Origin: Rheinheimera hassiensis
Lineage (GTDB): Bacteria > Pseudomonadota > Gammaproteobacteria > Enterobacterales > Alteromonadaceae
Assembly: GCF_022436675.1 (NCBI RefSeq)
Contig: NZ_JAKUJZ010000002.1
Coordinates: forward strand, 390,971-454,970
DNA length: 64,000 nucleotides
Reading direction: 5' to 3'
Of this stretch, positions 1 to 14,355 are shown in pieces (the stretch's first letter is position 1; each line of letters opens with the position of its first letter). A model generated the notes under the pieces. That model made no database searches. It saw only the letters and a program-made list of their open reading frames with translations, and was not told the origin of the DNA. The position numbers and the translations under genes are program-made.

Positions 1-1
1 G

Positions 2-379
2 CCGTTTAAAAATCATATTATGACAGATGGGGTGATATTGTCTGAAGATGCCTTGCACCATGACTGGTCTGGCTCTGGGCTGCCGCTTATTTGCTTTCGG
101 TTAAAAAGTGATGCCGAAGCCAGGCCTGTGCAAACCAGTCGTTATTTCCCTCTGGTATCATATATTTACATGCTGATCCGCACCTTTATGAGCGCGGTAT
201 CACGCGAGTATGTGCATGCCGAATACTGGCATAATACGATAGTGATCAATACCGGCAGCATTTCAGCAGTAGATTTTGCCCTGACGGTAGAGCAGAAGCT
301 GGAACTGTTTAATACCGGTTATCAGACAGCCAGCACTATAGTGCCGTTAAAGTTGGCAGGGTTATTTGATACGCAATAA
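2..379 (+). CDS. Patatin-like phospholipase, C-terminal part (cut by window start)
   Basis: The reading frame is open from base 2, so the gene begins before the window and only its last ~125 codons are present; the ATG at 20 is probably internal. The visible part resembles the C-terminal end of bacterial patatin-like acyl hydrolases: after an ICFRL strand comes a helical segment with a conserved acidic/aromatic pattern, then the typical end in which the substrate loop reads VINTGSISAVDFALT followed by QKLELFNTGYQTA. The catalytic Ser (GxSxG) and Asp are not in the window, so activity cannot be judged. Family call is from sequence style only. A hairpin follows directly after the stop. Confidence 0.6.
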   Translation, partial: PFKNHIMTDGVILSEDALHHDWSGSGLPLICFRLKSDAEARPVQTSRYFPLVSYIYMLIRTFMSAVSREYVHAEYWHNTIVINTGSISAVDFALTVEQKLELFNTGYQTASTIVPLKLAGLFDTQ

Positions 380-380
380 A

Positions 381-403
381 AAAGCCACTGCAAAAGTGGC
401 TTT
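381..403 (-). terminator. Rho-independent terminator, shared by convergent genes
   Basis: Nine-base-pair stem AAAGCCACT/AGTGGCTTT with loop GCAAA. A run of A just left of the stem gives a T-run on the minus strand, so it best fits termination of the leucine dehydrogenase gene ending at 425; it may also stop the patatin gene ending at 379. Confidence 0.75.
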
Positions 404-424
404 AAGGTAGATTGCGTTGAGTGA

Positions 425-1468
425 TTATTGCTTGCCGCGACGAATAATTTCCTGCGCCATTAAGTCAGCCACCAGGCTGGTAGCTTGATTTTCGGCATCA
501 GCACGCTGGAAAATATTCAGCAGAGTATCGTAGATGGCGTTTACTTTCGCTGTGGATTCTTCAACGCTGTAACCTTGCGGCCGCATTTCAGAGGCAACAT
601 TAATAATACCACCAGCGTTAATCACATAATCCGGTGCATATAAAATACCTTTTTCGCGTAATACATCACCGTGGCGGTCTTCTTTTAACTGATTATTGGC
701 ACAACCAGCAACCACGCGAGCTTTAAGCTGCACTATGGTGTCGTCGTTAATTGTGGCACCCAAAGCGCAAGGAGCATAGATATCGGCATCCGCAGCATAT
801 ATCTCATCCAGAGCTACAGCCACAGCGCCAAACTGGCTTACAGCGCGCTGTACGGCATCCTGATTAATGTCGGTAACAATTAATTTAGCGCCTTCTTTGT
901 GCAAGTATTCACATAAATAGAAACCCACACTGCCAAGGCCCTGTACCGCGACAGTTTTACCGGTTAAATCGTCAGTACCAAACTGATGTTTTGCCGCAGC
1001 TTTAATACCACGATAGGTACCCAGAGCAGTAAACGGTGCGGGGTTGCCGCTTTTACCTTCCAGACCGGCAACATAAGGGGTTTCTTTATTGACGATCATA
1101 ATGTCGCCAGTAGTGATATTGACGTCCTCTGCACTGTAGTAGCTGCCGGATAAGCGGTGGATCATACGGCCAAAAGCACGGAATAATGCTTCGGATTTGA
1201 TTTTTTTTGCATCACCAATAATAACGGATTTGCCACCGCCTAAAGGTAAGCCTGCCATGGCATTTTTGTATGTCATACCGCGGGATAAACGCAGAACATC
1301 ATTCAAAGCAGCTTCGTCGGATACATAGTCCCATAAGCGGCAACCGCCTACAGCCGGGCCAAGTGCAGTGCTATGCACGGCAATAATTGCTTTTAAACCG
1401 GTTTCTGCATCGCTGCAAAACACAACCTGTTCATGATGATCGAATTCAGAATGATTAAATACTGCCAC
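425..1468 (-). CDS. ldh: Leucine dehydrogenase (Glu/Leu/Phe/Val dehydrogenase family)
   Basis: Oxidative deamination of leucine (and valine/isoleucine) to the 2-oxo acid with NAD+, the first step of branched-chain amino acid breakdown in the cytoplasm. The catalytic-lysine signature [14 protein letters not shown] is present, as is a Rossmann NAD-binding loop [11 protein letters not shown] in the second half. I choose a GTG start at 1468 (product MAVFNHSEF..., 347 aa) because GGAG lies 9 bases upstream and the length fits the family; the upstream ATG at 1546 would add 26 unlikely residues. The gene is divergent from the DUF4826 gene. Leucine versus phenylalanine or valine specificity cannot be proven from sequence by eye, but length and N-terminus favour leucine dehydrogenase. 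Confidence 0.88.
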   Translation of the reverse strand: MAVFNHSEFDHHEQVVFCSDAETGLKAIIAVHSTALGPAVGGCRLWDYVSDEAALNDVLRLSRGMTYKNAMAGLPLGGGKSVIIGDAKKIKSEALFRAFGRMIHRLSGSYYSAEDVNITTGDIMIVNKETPYVAGLEGKSGNPAPFTALGTYRGIKAAAKHQFGTDDLTGKTVAVQGLGSVGFYLCEYLHKEGAKLIVTDINQDAVQRAVSQFGAVAVALDEIYAADADIYAPCALGATINDDTIVQLKARVVAGCANNQLKEDRHGDVLREKGILYAPDYVINAGGIINVASEMRPQGYSVEESTAKVNAIYDTLLNIFQRADAENQATSLVADLMAQEIIRRGKQ

Positions 1469-1624
1469 GACTGATTTCTCCGTTTTTTGATAGCCTGAAA
1501 TACTCAGGCCACTGTGCCTGGTTAGTGGCCGCGCTGCCGGCGGCATTTTTGCGCGGCGAAATGTAGCATTTCAACCTGGGTTTCACCAGAATCAAACCAA
1601 AAAAATATCTGGTCAGTCCAGGCG

Positions 1625-1657
1625 ATTGTCGACAATATATGACAACACTTGATTGTC
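1625..1657. promoter_or_regulatory. Possible operator: clustered GACAA/TTGTC half-sites
   Basis: In the divergent intergenic region between the leucine dehydrogenase and DUF4826 genes there is a perfect 12-bp palindrome ATTGTCGACAAT (1625-1636), followed by another GACAA at 1641 and TTGTC at 1653. Four half-sites in 33 bp suggest a regulator binding region. The regulator is unknown; this is inference. Confidence 0.3.
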
Positions 1658-1707
1658 GGTGGCGAGTCACCTAAAGTAGCAAAAATTTAAAAGCAGGAAG
1701 TCTTATA

Positions 1708-2136
1708 ATGAGCGAGCAGTTAACTCAGCAACAAATTGAACAAGCCCGCGCGGAATGGGTAAGAGCGCAGTTCCAAAAAGCCAACGAGTATTTAGCCAGC
1801 AAAGGTATTTTGCCAGACAACGTTGCAGCGTCAGAAAGCCGCTATTTGCCACCTTATATGGCGGTATGGAAGTTAAATACGAAAGATAAACAATCATATT
1901 GGGTAATAAGCGGCGACTTGCCGACTGATCATTTAGCTTTTGCTGCAGCCCCTAACGCCAGAGATGCTGTCAGAGCGTTTTCCATGCATTGGCAGCTAAA
2001 AGCCCAGCAAATTATTGATGCTGGCATCACGGATAAAACCCAGCAGGATTTTGCCAACTTACTGATTAACCGTGCGCACAACCTTTACGATATGTTCAAC
2101 GAAGATCAGCTTTGGCAGGCCGAAGCTGTAAGTTAA
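1708..2136 (+). CDS. DUF4826 family protein
   Basis: A 142-residue soluble protein without signal peptide or membrane segment. It starts MSEQLTQQQIEQARAEWVR, then a conserved aromatic core (YLPPYMAVWKLN, SYWVISGDLPTDH) and a helical C-terminal half. This pattern matches the DUF4826 family of marine gammaproteobacteria, whose function is not known. AGGA sits 11 bases upstream of the ATG. The gene stands alone, divergent from leucine dehydrogenase and convergent with roxA, with a strong terminator just after it. Confidence 0.75.
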   Translation: MSEQLTQQQIEQARAEWVRAQFQKANEYLASKGILPDNVAASESRYLPPYMAVWKLNTKDKQSYWVISGDLPTDHLAFAAAPNARDAVRAFSMHWQLKAQQIIDAGITDKTQQDFANLLINRAHNLYDMFNEDQLWQAEAVS

Positions 2137-2161
2137 CTGTATTTATTACTTTACGAAGAAT

Positions 2162-2188
2162 AAAAAACCGCATTATCTGCGGTTTTTT
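2162..2188. terminator. Bidirectional rho-independent terminator
   Basis: Eleven-base-pair stem AAAAAACCGCA/TGCGGTTTTTT with loop TTATC, between two convergent genes (DUF4826 gene and roxA). A/T runs on both sides make it work in either direction. Confidence 0.9.
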
Positions 2189-2213
2189 ATTAGCTTTTTA
2201 AGATGCTTTGCAT

Positions 2214-3368
2214 TTACTCGCTAAAATACCAATAGCCTTGGTTAATTAAGCTGGTCAGCAGCATCAGCCGCTCGGCTGAGTGATTAAAATGCAGGTTTTG
2301 TTCTGATTGTAACTCAGTGTAGTCGCATAGTAGCTGTGCAGTTAGCAGCTCATTTGGCGGCAAGGTGGTCTGGTCACCGTTAAGAAACAGCAGAATATCG
2401 CTATTGGTATTTTGCTGATAGTAACAGCAACGCAAGCCCCCAGTGCGGCTTAATACTGAGCCTTCTTCCAGGTATTCGCCAATTTCGTCGACGCCGTAAT
2501 GTGGGTCAGGCTCGTTTAAATCCAGCTCATGTTTGGCTCGGGTAATTAAACTGCCAAACCAATGCGGTAGCATGGTTTTATCACTTACCAGCTGTTGTAA
2601 TAACTGCTGCACTTTGCTCAGATCATCATCTGTAATAACACCAACCGATTGCGCACTGCTGCGCCCTGCATCGGTGAAACGCTTACCCGTGATATCATGA
2701 TCAATCAGATGATCGGCCAGGCCGGTAAGCAGATCTTTTTGTGCCGGAGCACGAAAACCAACAGAATAATTCAGGCTGTTTTCAATGCTGATACCCTCAT
2801 GCGGGCAGCCGGGCGGAATATACAGAATGTCGCCAGGCTCTGTAATAACGTCGATACAGGCAGTAAAAGGGCTAACCTGCAGCAAACGCGGGTGAGGGCA
2901 CAATTGCTTCAGGCTGGTATCTGGCATACCAACACGCCAGTGACGTTTGCCTTCGCCCTGAATAATAAACACATCGTACTGGTCTAAGTGGGGGCCGACA
3001 CCGCCGCCTGGAGCTGAAAAGCTGACCATCAGATCGTCAATACGCCAGTTGGGGATAAAACGAAACGGGTCCAGTAGCTTAGCGGCTTGTGGGTGCCAGT
3101 GATCAACGGCCTGCACCAATAAGGTCCAGTCTTTTTCGCCAAAAGCAGAGAAATCTTCAAACGGGCCGGTTTGCATATCCCATTGTTTATCAACACAGCT
3201 GACTATGCGTGACTCAATTTCTTCTTCCAGTGCCAGGCCAGCCAGTTCATCTGCTGTTAGCGGGTCGGCAAAATGTTTAAAACCGCCTTTAATCAGCAAT
3301 GGTTTTTTTTGCCAGTATTCATTAAGAAATTCAGTGATGCCAAGTTCAGCCAAATTTAATTGATACAT
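2214..3368 (-). CDS. roxA: Ribosomal oxygenase RoxA (YcfD), 50S protein L16 arginine hydroxylase
   Basis: A JmjC-type cupin, 384 aa, close to E. coli YcfD (373 aa), which hydroxylates an arginine of ribosomal protein L16 using Fe(II) and 2-oxoglutarate. The iron ligands are visible as HLDQYDVF (HxD, about residues 125-130) and the distal His in YIPPGCPHEGIS. The N-terminus (ITEFLNEYWQKKPLLIKGGF) is the usual entry to the fold, and a winged C-terminal region follows. A GG-rich substrate loop (SAPGGGVGPHLD) precedes the iron site. It lies downstream of purB on the same strand but is separated by a terminator hairpin, so it is probably expressed at least partly on its own. Confidence 0.9.
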   Translation of the reverse strand: MYQLNLAELGITEFLNEYWQKKPLLIKGGFKHFADPLTADELAGLALEEEIESRIVSCVDKQWDMQTGPFEDFSAFGEKDWTLLVQAVDHWHPQAAKLLDPFRFIPNWRIDDLMVSFSAPGGGVGPHLDQYDVFIIQGEGKRHWRVGMPDTSLKQLCPHPRLLQVSPFTACIDVITEPGDILYIPPGCPHEGISIENSLNYSVGFRAPAQKDLLTGLADHLIDHDITGKRFTDAGRSSAQSVGVITDDDLSKVQQLLQQLVSDKTMLPHWFGSLITRAKHELDLNEPDPHYGVDEIGEYLEEGSVLSRTGGLRCCYYQQNTNSDILLFLNGDQTTLPPNELLTAQLLCDYTELQSEQNLHFNHSAERLMLLTSLINQGYWYFSE

Positions 3369-3385
3369 TTGATATTCCTGAGAAA

Positions 3386-3409
3386 AAAGGCGCTGAATTC
3401 AGCGCCTTT
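3386..3409 (-). terminator. Terminator downstream of purB
   Basis: Self-complementary stem AAAGGCGCTGAA/TTCAGCGCCTTT with A-run at 3383-3388, which is a T-run on the minus strand. It sits between the purB stop (3416) and the roxA start (3368), so it can end or attenuate purB-operon transcription. Confidence 0.8.
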
Positions 3410-3415
3410 AGCCTG

Positions 3416-5433
<2,018 letters not shown>

Positions 5434-5434
5434 A

Positions 5435-6559
5435 TCAGTTCAGAGCCACATCAATAATGCCGCCGCCAAGGCAGACATCGTCAAGATAAAATACGGCCGA
5501 CTGGCCAGGCGTTACTGCTTTTTGTGCTGCATCAAACAGTACCGTTACCGTGCCGTCGGCATTGGGAGTTAAATTGCAGGCAATATCCGTTTGGCGATAG
5601 CGGGTTTTAACCGTGCAACGCAGCACTTGCTGCGGGCCTTTACGGTCGGTCCAGTGCAGCTGGTTAGCGATTAAACCTTTAGACAATAAACCCGGATGGT
5701 CATGGCCCTGAGCCACAATTAGCTGGTTGGTATCCAGATTTTTGCCAACCACATACCAGGGTTCATCGCCACCATCGCGCAGGCCGCCGATACCCAGGCC
5801 TTTACGCTGGCCCAGGGTGTGGTACATCAGGCCTTCATGACGGCCAATAATGTCACCGTCGACCGAAACGATATCGCCCGGTTGTGCGGGCAAGTATTGC
5901 TGCAGAAAATCTTTAAATTTACGCTCGCCGATAAAACAAATACCGGTGCTATCTTTTTTATCGTGGGTAACTAAACCCTGCTGTTCGGCAATGGCGCGTA
6001 CGGCGGGTTTTTCCAGTTCGCCCACCGGAAACAGCGTTTGTGCCACATGCTCTTCACCAATGGTGTAAAGGAAATAGCTTTGATCTTTATTGTTGTCCAG
6101 TCCGCGCAATAACTGCCAATGGCCATCAACATAACGCCGCTGTACATAGTGGCCGGTGGCAATATAATCTGCGCCCAGCGCTTCGGCAGCAAACTCCAGA
6201 AAGGCTTTAAATTTAATTTCTTTATTGCACATGATGTCTGGGTTAGGGGTGCGGCCGGCTTTATATTCAGCCAGAAAGTACTCAAAAACATTGTCCCAGT
6301 ACTCTGCAGCAAAATTCACCTTATGCAGCACTATACCCAGTTTGTCACAAACAGCCTGTGCATCGCGCATATCTTCAGCGGCAGCACAGTATTCGTCGTT
6401 ATCGTCTTCTTCCCAGTTTTTCATAAACAGGCCTTCAACCTGATAACCCTGTTGTAGCAACAGGTAGGCTGAAACGGAAGAATCTACGCCGCCGGACATG
6501 CCGACGATGACTTTTTTACTGCTGTTAGCTGAGCTGTCAGTTAAGCGGGTATTTGGCAT
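5435..6559 (-). CDS. mnmA: tRNA-specific 2-thiouridylase
   Basis: Adds sulfur at the wobble uridine (s2U34) of tRNA-Lys, -Glu and -Gln, taking sulfur from the Tus relay. The ATP-pyrophosphatase P-loop is [13 protein letters not shown] near residue 21. The two catalytic cysteines are visible in [12 protein letters not shown] and in [13 protein letters not shown]. Length (374 aa) is normal. It is the first gene of the mnmA-hflD-purB run; a gap of about 70 bases separates it from nudJ upstream. Confidence 0.96.
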   Translation of the reverse strand: MPNTRLTDSSANSSKKVIVGMSGGVDSSVSAYLLLQQGYQVEGLFMKNWEEDDNDEYCAAAEDMRDAQAVCDKLGIVLHKVNFAAEYWDNVFEYFLAEYKAGRTPNPDIMCNKEIKFKAFLEFAAEALGADYIATGHYVQRRYVDGHWQLLRGLDNNKDQSYFLYTIGEEHVAQTLFPVGELEKPAVRAIAEQQGLVTHDKKDSTGICFIGERKFKDFLQQYLPAQPGDIVSVDGDIIGRHEGLMYHTLGQRKGLGIGGLRDGGDEPWYVVGKNLDTNQLIVAQGHDHPGLLSKGLIANQLHWTDRKGPQQVLRCTVKTRYRQTDIACNLTPNADGTVTVLFDAAQKAVTPGQSAVFYLDDVCLGGGIIDVALN

Positions 6560-6627
6560 AACACTGCACTTTTGAAGGCCGGAAAAACAAGGCGCGGATT
6601 ATACATTAAATTTATCCGCTGCGCATG

Positions 6628-7083
6628 TTATCGCGTTGGTTGAATCAGTGACAGCGGCAGGCGTACCCCTTGTGTATATAAGCTGATAGCATCACTGACT
6701 AAACGGCTGCGCAGCGGCAATGCTGCTTGCAACAGTTCAGTTGCGCTATACCAGTGCAGAGCCAGAATATCGCTGTCTTGTGGCTGGTACTGTGCTGGCA
6801 GGTTGGTGGGCTCAAACACTATGTTCAGCCTTACATAGCGATGACCATTAGCCGCTTTTAACTGCGAAATACCCAACCAGGCTGAGGGCTCAAGCGCCAG
6901 GCCGGTTTCTTCAAACAGTTCGCGTTTTACTGCGCTAAGCAAATCTTCATCCTGCTCAACATGGCCTGCCGGCTGGTTCAGTACCCGCTGTCCGGTTAGT
7001 TTATCGCGCTCTTCTACCAGTAAAAATTTGTGCTCAAAATACACGATGGCAGCAACGGTAAGATGTAGCAGTTCTCTGCTCAT
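6628..7083 (-). CDS. nudJ: Nudix phosphatase NudJ
   Basis: A 151-residue Nudix hydrolase. In E. coli NudJ hydrolyses hydroxymethylpyrimidine-PP, thiamin-PP and nucleotides. The Nudix box is complete: G at GHVEQDE, then REL, FEETGL (GX5EX7REUXEEXGU), about residues 40-62. The N-terminus HLTVAAIVYFEHKFLLVEE is the family's first strand pair. It lies between rluE and mnmA on the same strand, as in many gammaproteobacteria (rluE-nudJ-mnmA). Confidence 0.9.
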   Translation of the reverse strand: MSRELLHLTVAAIVYFEHKFLLVEERDKLTGQRVLNQPAGHVEQDEDLLSAVKRELFEETGLALEPSAWLGISQLKAANGHRYVRLNIVFEPTNLPAQYQPQDSDILALHWYSATELLQAALPLRSRLVSDAISLYTQGVRLPLSLIQPTR

Positions 7084-7099
7084 GGGTTGGTGGCTATCC

Positions 7100-7747
7100 T
7101 TATTTAAGATCCATTACGGTAAATTGGCCTGGTGCTAACTGGTTAAGGTGCCAATCGCCAATTTGTGCGCGGATTAGGCGCAAGGTGGGAAAACCCACCG
7201 CAGCAGTCATCCGTCGTACCTGACGGTTACGGCCTTCGGTAATGGTCAGACTTATCCAGCAGGTAGGAATATTAGCGCGCTGTCGCACCGGTGGCTGACG
7301 CGGCCAGACAGCTGGCTCAGGCAAACGTAGTGCTGTTGCGGGTAAAGTGGGGCCATCATTTAACTGCACGCCTGCGCTTAACTGTGCCAGAGCGTCGTCG
7401 CTGATATTACCTTCAAGTTGTACCCAGTAGGTTTTGGCCATTTTATGTTTAGGGTCGCTAATCTGATGCTGGGTTTTGCCACAGTTAGTTAGCAGTAAAA
7501 GCCCTTCGCTGTCGCGATCAAGCCTGCCAGCCGCATACACGTCAGGTATAGTGATATAATCTGCCAGCGTAGCGCGTGGTGGCGTGCTGTTATCGGTAAA
7601 CTGACACAGTACGTCAAACGGTTTGTTAAACAGTACTAATACCGGTTGTCCGACCTTGGTCGTATTGCGTTTTTTCGCATATGGATTATTTTGCAAATTC
7701 GGCCTGCTTCGCAACGGTTTCACTGTATTTTTGTCTCTGAAATTCAT
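7100..7747 (-). CDS. rluE: 23S rRNA pseudouridine(2457) synthase RluE
   Basis: RsuA-family pseudouridine synthase, 215 aa. The catalytic-aspartate motif GRLDRDSEGLLLLTN is intact, and the second conserved block EGRNRQVRRMTAAVGFPTLRLIR is present. Like E. coli RluE it lacks an N-terminal S4 domain; instead the first ~30 residues are basic (RDKNTVKPLRSRPNLQNN), which is usual for this subfamily. It modifies U2457 in the peptidyl-transferase region. It is divergent from the isocitrate dehydrogenase gene and 16 bases upstream of nudJ. Confidence 0.92.
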   Translation of the reverse strand: MNFRDKNTVKPLRSRPNLQNNPYAKKRNTTKVGQPVLVLFNKPFDVLCQFTDNSTPPRATLADYITIPDVYAAGRLDRDSEGLLLLTNCGKTQHQISDPKHKMAKTYWVQLEGNISDDALAQLSAGVQLNDGPTLPATALRLPEPAVWPRQPPVRQRANIPTCWISLTITEGRNRQVRRMTAAVGFPTLRLIRAQIGDWHLNQLAPGQFTVMDLK

Positions 7748-7818
7748 AGGATCCGGCTGCCTATTTTATTGAATGTCATGCTGCTATACTACCGCCGCTT
7801 AGCAACAAATGCGTTTAA

Positions 7819-10125
<2,307 letters not shown>

Positions 10126-10145
10126 GTTAAACTTGTCGGATAAGC

Positions 10146-10172
10146 AAAAGCAGGCATGATGCCTGCTTTTTT
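10146..10172. terminator. Bidirectional terminator between icd and cspD
   Basis: Stem AAAAGCAGGC/GCCTGCTTTT with loop ATGAT and a T-run to 10172. It lies between convergent genes and can serve both. Confidence 0.88.
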
Positions 10173-10202
10173 GTTGGTCTGGGTTACAGCAAAGCAAATA
10201 TA

Positions 10203-10421
10203 TTATTCTGTCAGATCGCCGGGCAGTTTAATATTCACAGCGTGTAAGCCTTTAGGGCCTTCAGACAAGTCAAACTCAACGTCTTGTCCTGCCTTTAGCG
10301 TGCGGTAGCCATCCATACTAATGGTTGAATAATGAGCAAAGATATCTTCATCACGGCCATCTTCACGGATAAATCCAAATCCTTTGGCGTTATTGAACCA
10401 TTTCACTTTACCGGTAGCCAT
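10203..10421 (-). CDS. cspD: Cold-shock-like protein CspD
   Basis: A 72-residue single cold-shock domain. RNP1 reads KGFGFI and RNP2 reads DIFAHY, so it should bind single-stranded nucleic acid. The position next to, and divergent from, clpS-clpA is the E. coli cspD arrangement, and the C-terminal half (GYRTLKAGQDVEFDLSEGPKG) is closer to CspD than to CspA. In E. coli CspD is a stationary-phase replication inhibitor; that role is assumed here. Confidence 0.9.
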   Translation of the reverse strand: MATGKVKWFNNAKGFGFIREDGRDEDIFAHYSTISMDGYRTLKAGQDVEFDLSEGPKGLHAVNIKLPGDLTE

Positions 10422-10612
10422 ACAACTTACTTCCTTCTCTAAGTTAGCTAAATTCTGTATTCTTAGTCTTTACGGCGGGATTGTTGTTGATCCCAACAAC
10501 TAATGTAGATAATTTGACCATGTAGTCAAGTTATTTGCAAAATTAAACTAAAATTTTACCAATATTTAACCCAAAGCTCCTTTGATGGAATACGCAGGCA
10601 TGGCTATAGTTT

Positions 10613-10933
10613 ATGAGCGGAAATAAAGAAGGTAACGTACAACATGGTGGTTTAGAGGAACTGACACGGCAACGTGTGGCTCCGCCACCGATGTATAAGG
10701 TAGTACTGCATAACGACGATTACACCCCGATGGATTTTGTCATCGATGTGTTAAGCCGCTTTTTTAATATGCAGTACGAACAGGCAACGGAAGTAATGTT
10801 AAAAGTGCATTACGAAGGCAAAGGGGTATGTGGTGTTTTTACCGCAGAAATTGCGGAAACTAAAGTGCAGCAGGTGACGCAGTATGCGAAAGAGCATCAA
10901 CACCCGCTGCTCTGTACCATGGAGCGCGCTTAA
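10613..10933 (+). CDS. clpS: ATP-dependent Clp protease adaptor ClpS
   Basis: A 106-residue N-recognin that binds N-terminal Leu, Phe, Trp and Tyr and hands such proteins to ClpA. The core [20 protein letters not shown] holds the Asn-Asp pair that contacts the substrate alpha-amino group, and [19 protein letters not shown] contains the conserved His. No strong ribosome site is seen before the ATG. It is 54 bases upstream of clpA on the same strand, as usual. Confidence 0.97.
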   Translation: MSGNKEGNVQHGGLEELTRQRVAPPPMYKVVLHNDDYTPMDFVIDVLSRFFNMQYEQATEVMLKVHYEGKGVCGVFTAEIAETKVQQVTQYAKEHQHPLLCTMERA

Positions 10934-10987
10934 GGTAAGTCCTGGCATGATTCTGGTGTCGTTACTCAGGTGGATTAGGAGTGGTGT

Positions 10988-13255
10988 ATGTTAAATAAAG
11001 ATCTTGAGTTAACTCTGAATTTGGCTTTCAGGTTTGCGCGTGAGCGCCGTCATGAATATATGACGGTAGAACACTTGCTGCTGGCGTTGCTTGACAACCC
11101 GGCCGCAGGCGACGCGCTGCGATCTTGTGGCGCAAATATTGAAAAACTACGGTTGGAACTGGGCAGTTTTATTGATTCAACCACGCCAGTGTTACCTGAC
11201 GGTGAAATGGAGCGTGATACCCAGCCTACATTGGGTTTTCAGCGCGTGCTGCAGCGTGCGGTGTTTCACGTGCAGTCATCCGGTAAAGCCGAGGTGACAG
11301 GTGCTAATGTGCTGGTGGCAATTTTTAGTGAGCAGGAATCACAAGCGGTATATTTACTGAAGAAAATTGATATCAGCCGTCTGGATGTGGTGAATTTTAT
11401 TTCCCATGGAGTAACCAAAACTGAAAAGTTAGAGCAACATGATGAACACTCGGCAGAAGAGGCCGGCGAAACACTAAGCGACGAAAGTAAGTATCTGGAA
11501 AACTTTACCGCTAATTTGAATGTTCAGGCCAAGAACGGCCACATTGACCCATTAATTGGTCGTGAACATGAAGTTGAACGGGCCATTCAGGTATTGTGCC
11601 GGCGTAAGAAAAATAACCCGCTGCTGGTAGGGGAAGCCGGTGTAGGCAAAACCGCTATTGCCGAAGGCCTAGCGTACCGTATTGTGCACAAAGAAGTGCC
11701 GGAAGTCATTGCTAACGCCACTATTTACTCGCTGGATATGGGCGCCTTGCTGGCAGGTACCAAATACCGTGGCGACTTTGAAAAACGGCTGAAGTCTTTG
11801 CTAAAAGAGCTGGAGCGTGAAAAGGACGCGATTTTATTTATTGATGAAATTCATACCGTTATCGGCGCCGGTGCCGCTTCCGGTGGTGTGATGGATGCGA
11901 GCAACCTGATTAAACCACTCCTGTCCAGTGGCCGTTTACGTTGTATGGGCTCGACTACTTATCAGGAATTTAAAAGCATTTTTGAGAAAGACACTGCACT
12001 GGTGCGTCGTTTCCAGAAAATTGATGTGGCTGAACCCAGCGTGGAAGATACCACCCGTATTTTGCTTGGCTTAAAAGAGCGCTACGAGCAACACCACAAT
12101 GTGCGCTATACACAAAAGGCAATCCGCGCGGCGGCTGAATTGTCGGCCAAATATATTAATGAGCGCCATTTACCGGACAAAGCTATCGATGTAATAGATG
12201 AAGCCGGTGCCAGCCAGCGGTTATTGCCGGTATCTAAGCGGAAAAAAGTCATCAATGTGCCGGAAATTGAGCATGTTATTGCCAAAATGGCCCGTATTCC
12301 GGAGAAGTCAGTATCGGCATCAGATAAAGATGTGCTGGCGAATTTAGACCGTAATTTAAAACTGGTGGTGTTTGGCCAGAATGAGCCAATTGAAGTGCTA
12401 ACCTCGGCTATCCGCTTGTCACGCTCAGGCCTTGGCAACGAAGAAAAACCAATAGGTAACTTCCTGTTTGCCGGCCCAACCGGTGTAGGTAAAACGGAAG
12501 TAACCAAACAGCTGGCTAAAGCACTCGGTGTAGAGCTGCTGCGGTTTGATATGTCGGAGTACATGGAGCGCCATGCTATCAGCCGCTTAATTGGTGCACC
12601 ACCAGGTTATGTTGGCTTTGAACAGGGCGGTTTACTGACTGATGCCGTGTCAAAACAACCGTATTCCGTGGTGTTGCTGGATGAAATCGAAAAAGCACAT
12701 AGCGATATTTATAATATACTGCTGCAGGTAATGGACCACGGTACTTTAACCGACAATAACGGCCGCAAGATTGATTTTCGTAATGTTGTACTGGTAATGA
12801 CCACCAATGCCGGGGTACAGGAAACCATTCGTAAATCGATTGGCTTTAAACAGCAAGACCATAGCCATGATGCCTTGTCGGAAATAAACCGGACCTTTAG
12901 TCCTGAGTTCAGAAACCGCTTAGATGGCATTATCTGGTTTCAACATCTGGGTGCGGACATTATTCTGCAAATTGTTGATAAGTTTATCTGTGACTTACAG
13001 GTACAACTGGATAAAAAGCAGGTATCAATGGAGCTCAGCAGCGCCGCAAGACAGTGGCTGGCTGATAAAGGGTACGATCATGCAATGGGTGCTCGGCCAA
13101 TGGCGCGGGTTATTCAGGAGCAGCTGAAAAAGCCACTGGCGAACGAAATTCTGTTCGGCCGTTTACTGCATGGTGGTGATGTGCGGGTAGATCTGGTTGA
13201 TGGTCAGCTAAGCTTTGTTTATCAGACCACTGAAGAAGCTGCACTGGCAGATTAA
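10988..13255 (+). CDS. clpA: ATP-dependent Clp protease ATP-binding subunit ClpA
   Basis: Hsp100 AAA+ unfoldase that feeds ClpP. Order: N-domain (residues 1-145, binds ClpS), first AAA module with Walker [13 protein letters not shown] and Walker B LFIDEIHT, second AAA module with Walker [13 protein letters not shown] and Walker [12 protein letters not shown], and the ClpP-docking tripeptide IGF in the KSIGFKQQ loop. At 755 aa it is close to E. coli ClpA (758). AGGAG lies six bases before the ATG. clpP is not in the window. Confidence 0.97.
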   Translation: MLNKDLELTLNLAFRFARERRHEYMTVEHLLLALLDNPAAGDALRSCGANIEKLRLELGSFIDSTTPVLPDGEMERDTQPTLGFQRVLQRAVFHVQSSGKAEVTGANVLVAIFSEQESQAVYLLKKIDISRLDVVNFISHGVTKTEKLEQHDEHSAEEAGETLSDESKYLENFTANLNVQAKNGHIDPLIGREHEVERAIQVLCRRKKNNPLLVGEAGVGKTAIAEGLAYRIVHKEVPEVIANATIYSLDMGALLAGTKYRGDFEKRLKSLLKELEREKDAILFIDEIHTVIGAGAASGGVMDASNLIKPLLSSGRLRCMGSTTYQEFKSIFEKDTALVRRFQKIDVAEPSVEDTTRILLGLKERYEQHHNVRYTQKAIRAAAELSAKYINERHLPDKAIDVIDEAGASQRLLPVSKRKKVINVPEIEHVIAKMARIPEKSVSASDKDVLANLDRNLKLVVFGQNEPIEVLTSAIRLSRSGLGNEEKPIGNFLFAGPTGVGKTEVTKQLAKALGVELLRFDMSEYMERHAISRLIGAPPGYVGFEQGGLLTDAVSKQPYSVVLLDEIEKAHSDIYNILLQVMDHGTLTDNNGRKIDFRNVVLVMTTNAGVQETIRKSIGFKQQDHSHDALSEINRTFSPEFRNRLDGIIWFQHLGADIILQIVDKFICDLQVQLDKKQVSMELSSAARQWLADKGYDHAMGARPMARVIQEQLKKPLANEILFGRLLHGGDVRVDLVDGQLSFVYQTTEEAALAD

Positions 13256-13287
13256 CGCTAACGCAAATCGCTTTGCAGCAAAACAGT

Positions 13288-13309
13288 AAACCCGGCCAAA
13301 GCCGGGTTT
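13288..13309. terminator. Terminator-like hairpin between clpA and infA
   Basis: Stem AAACCCGGC/GCCGGGTTT with loop CAAA, between convergent clpA and infA. The following T-run is weak on the plus strand. Confidence 0.65.
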
Positions 13310-13340
13310 GTGTTATCTGGCATAATGCAAAAAAGCCGGC

Positions 13341-13559
<219 letters not shown>

Positions 13560-13653
13560 TCAGCGTACTTGCCTCTTAATATTGGGTGAACCATAAAAAA
13601 ACTGCGCAGATTGTGCCGAAATCATCGGCATAAGTAAAGCAACAAGCGCTTTT

Positions 13654-14355
13654 TTAGCCAAATGAATGCCATTGTCCCTGAATAAAACGTTGTTGTGGCA
13701 AAAAAGCGGCCTTATAGGCCATTTTCTGACAGGCATTAATCTGATATCCCAGATACAACCAATTTTTTTGATCCCGTCTTGCACATTGCAATAAATACAA
13801 TACGGCTAAAATACCGGGAGACAATGCACTGACATCGGGATGAAAAAAAGTGTACACCGCCGAGTATGCTTCTGCTGTTTCATCTACAATCGTTACCGCC
13901 ACCAATTGCTGCTGATAATATTGTTCCAGATACCGTACTTTTAACCATGAGCAATTTAACATGGCATCCAGTTGGTCCTGTGCAGGTGGATGCATAGTGC
14001 CATCAGCATGTTTATGACAGATATAAGCGGCAAACAGCGGGAAATAATTTGTGCTGGCACGGGTACAAAGTGTGTATTGCCAATCCATGCGCTTGGCTTT
14101 GTTGAGCAAACGGCGCTGACTGCGGCTGGCAATAAAATCAATATGGCTGATGCGTACAGATTCACAGGAGCGGCATGCCGGGCAGTGTGGTGTGTAAACC
14201 TGCTCACCGCTGCGACGAAAATTAAGTTCAAGCAATTGCTGATAAAGTGCGGCGCTAACGGGCTGCTCCGGCAGCAGAAATACCAACTGCTCCTGTTGTA
14301 GGTCCAGATAGCTGCAGGGGGCAGGTGCTGTCAGGCCAAAACGTAGCTCATGCAT
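13654..14355 (-). CDS. bpt: Aspartate/glutamate leucyltransferase (Bpt)
   Basis: Transfers Leu from Leu-tRNA to proteins with N-terminal Asp or Glu, producing an N-degron for ClpS. 233 aa. The ATE1-type N-terminal zinc/cysteine cluster is visible as TPHCPACRSCESVRI (about residues 55-70), and the GNAT-like C-terminal half contains YLLQCARRDQKNWLYLGYQI and CQKMAYKAAFLPQQRF. Its start overlaps the aat stop by 8 bases, so the two transferases are translationally coupled. Confidence 0.93.
   Translation of the reverse strand: MHELRFGLTAPAPCSYLDLQQEQLVFLLPEQPVSAALYQQLLELNFRRSGEQVYTPHCPACRSCESVRISHIDFIASRSQRRLLNKAKRMDWQYTLCTRASTNYFPLFAAYICHKHADGTMHPPAQDQLDAMLNCSWLKVRYLEQYYQQQLVAVTIVDETAEAYSAVYTFFHPDVSALSPGILAVLYLLQCARRDQKNWLYLGYQINACQKMAYKAAFLPQQRFIQGQWHSFG

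Noticed and set aside
1455..1670. 71-codon open frame overlapping the leucine dehydrogenase start
   Set aside because: Out of frame with the gene, basic nonsense composition, and it covers the likely promoter.
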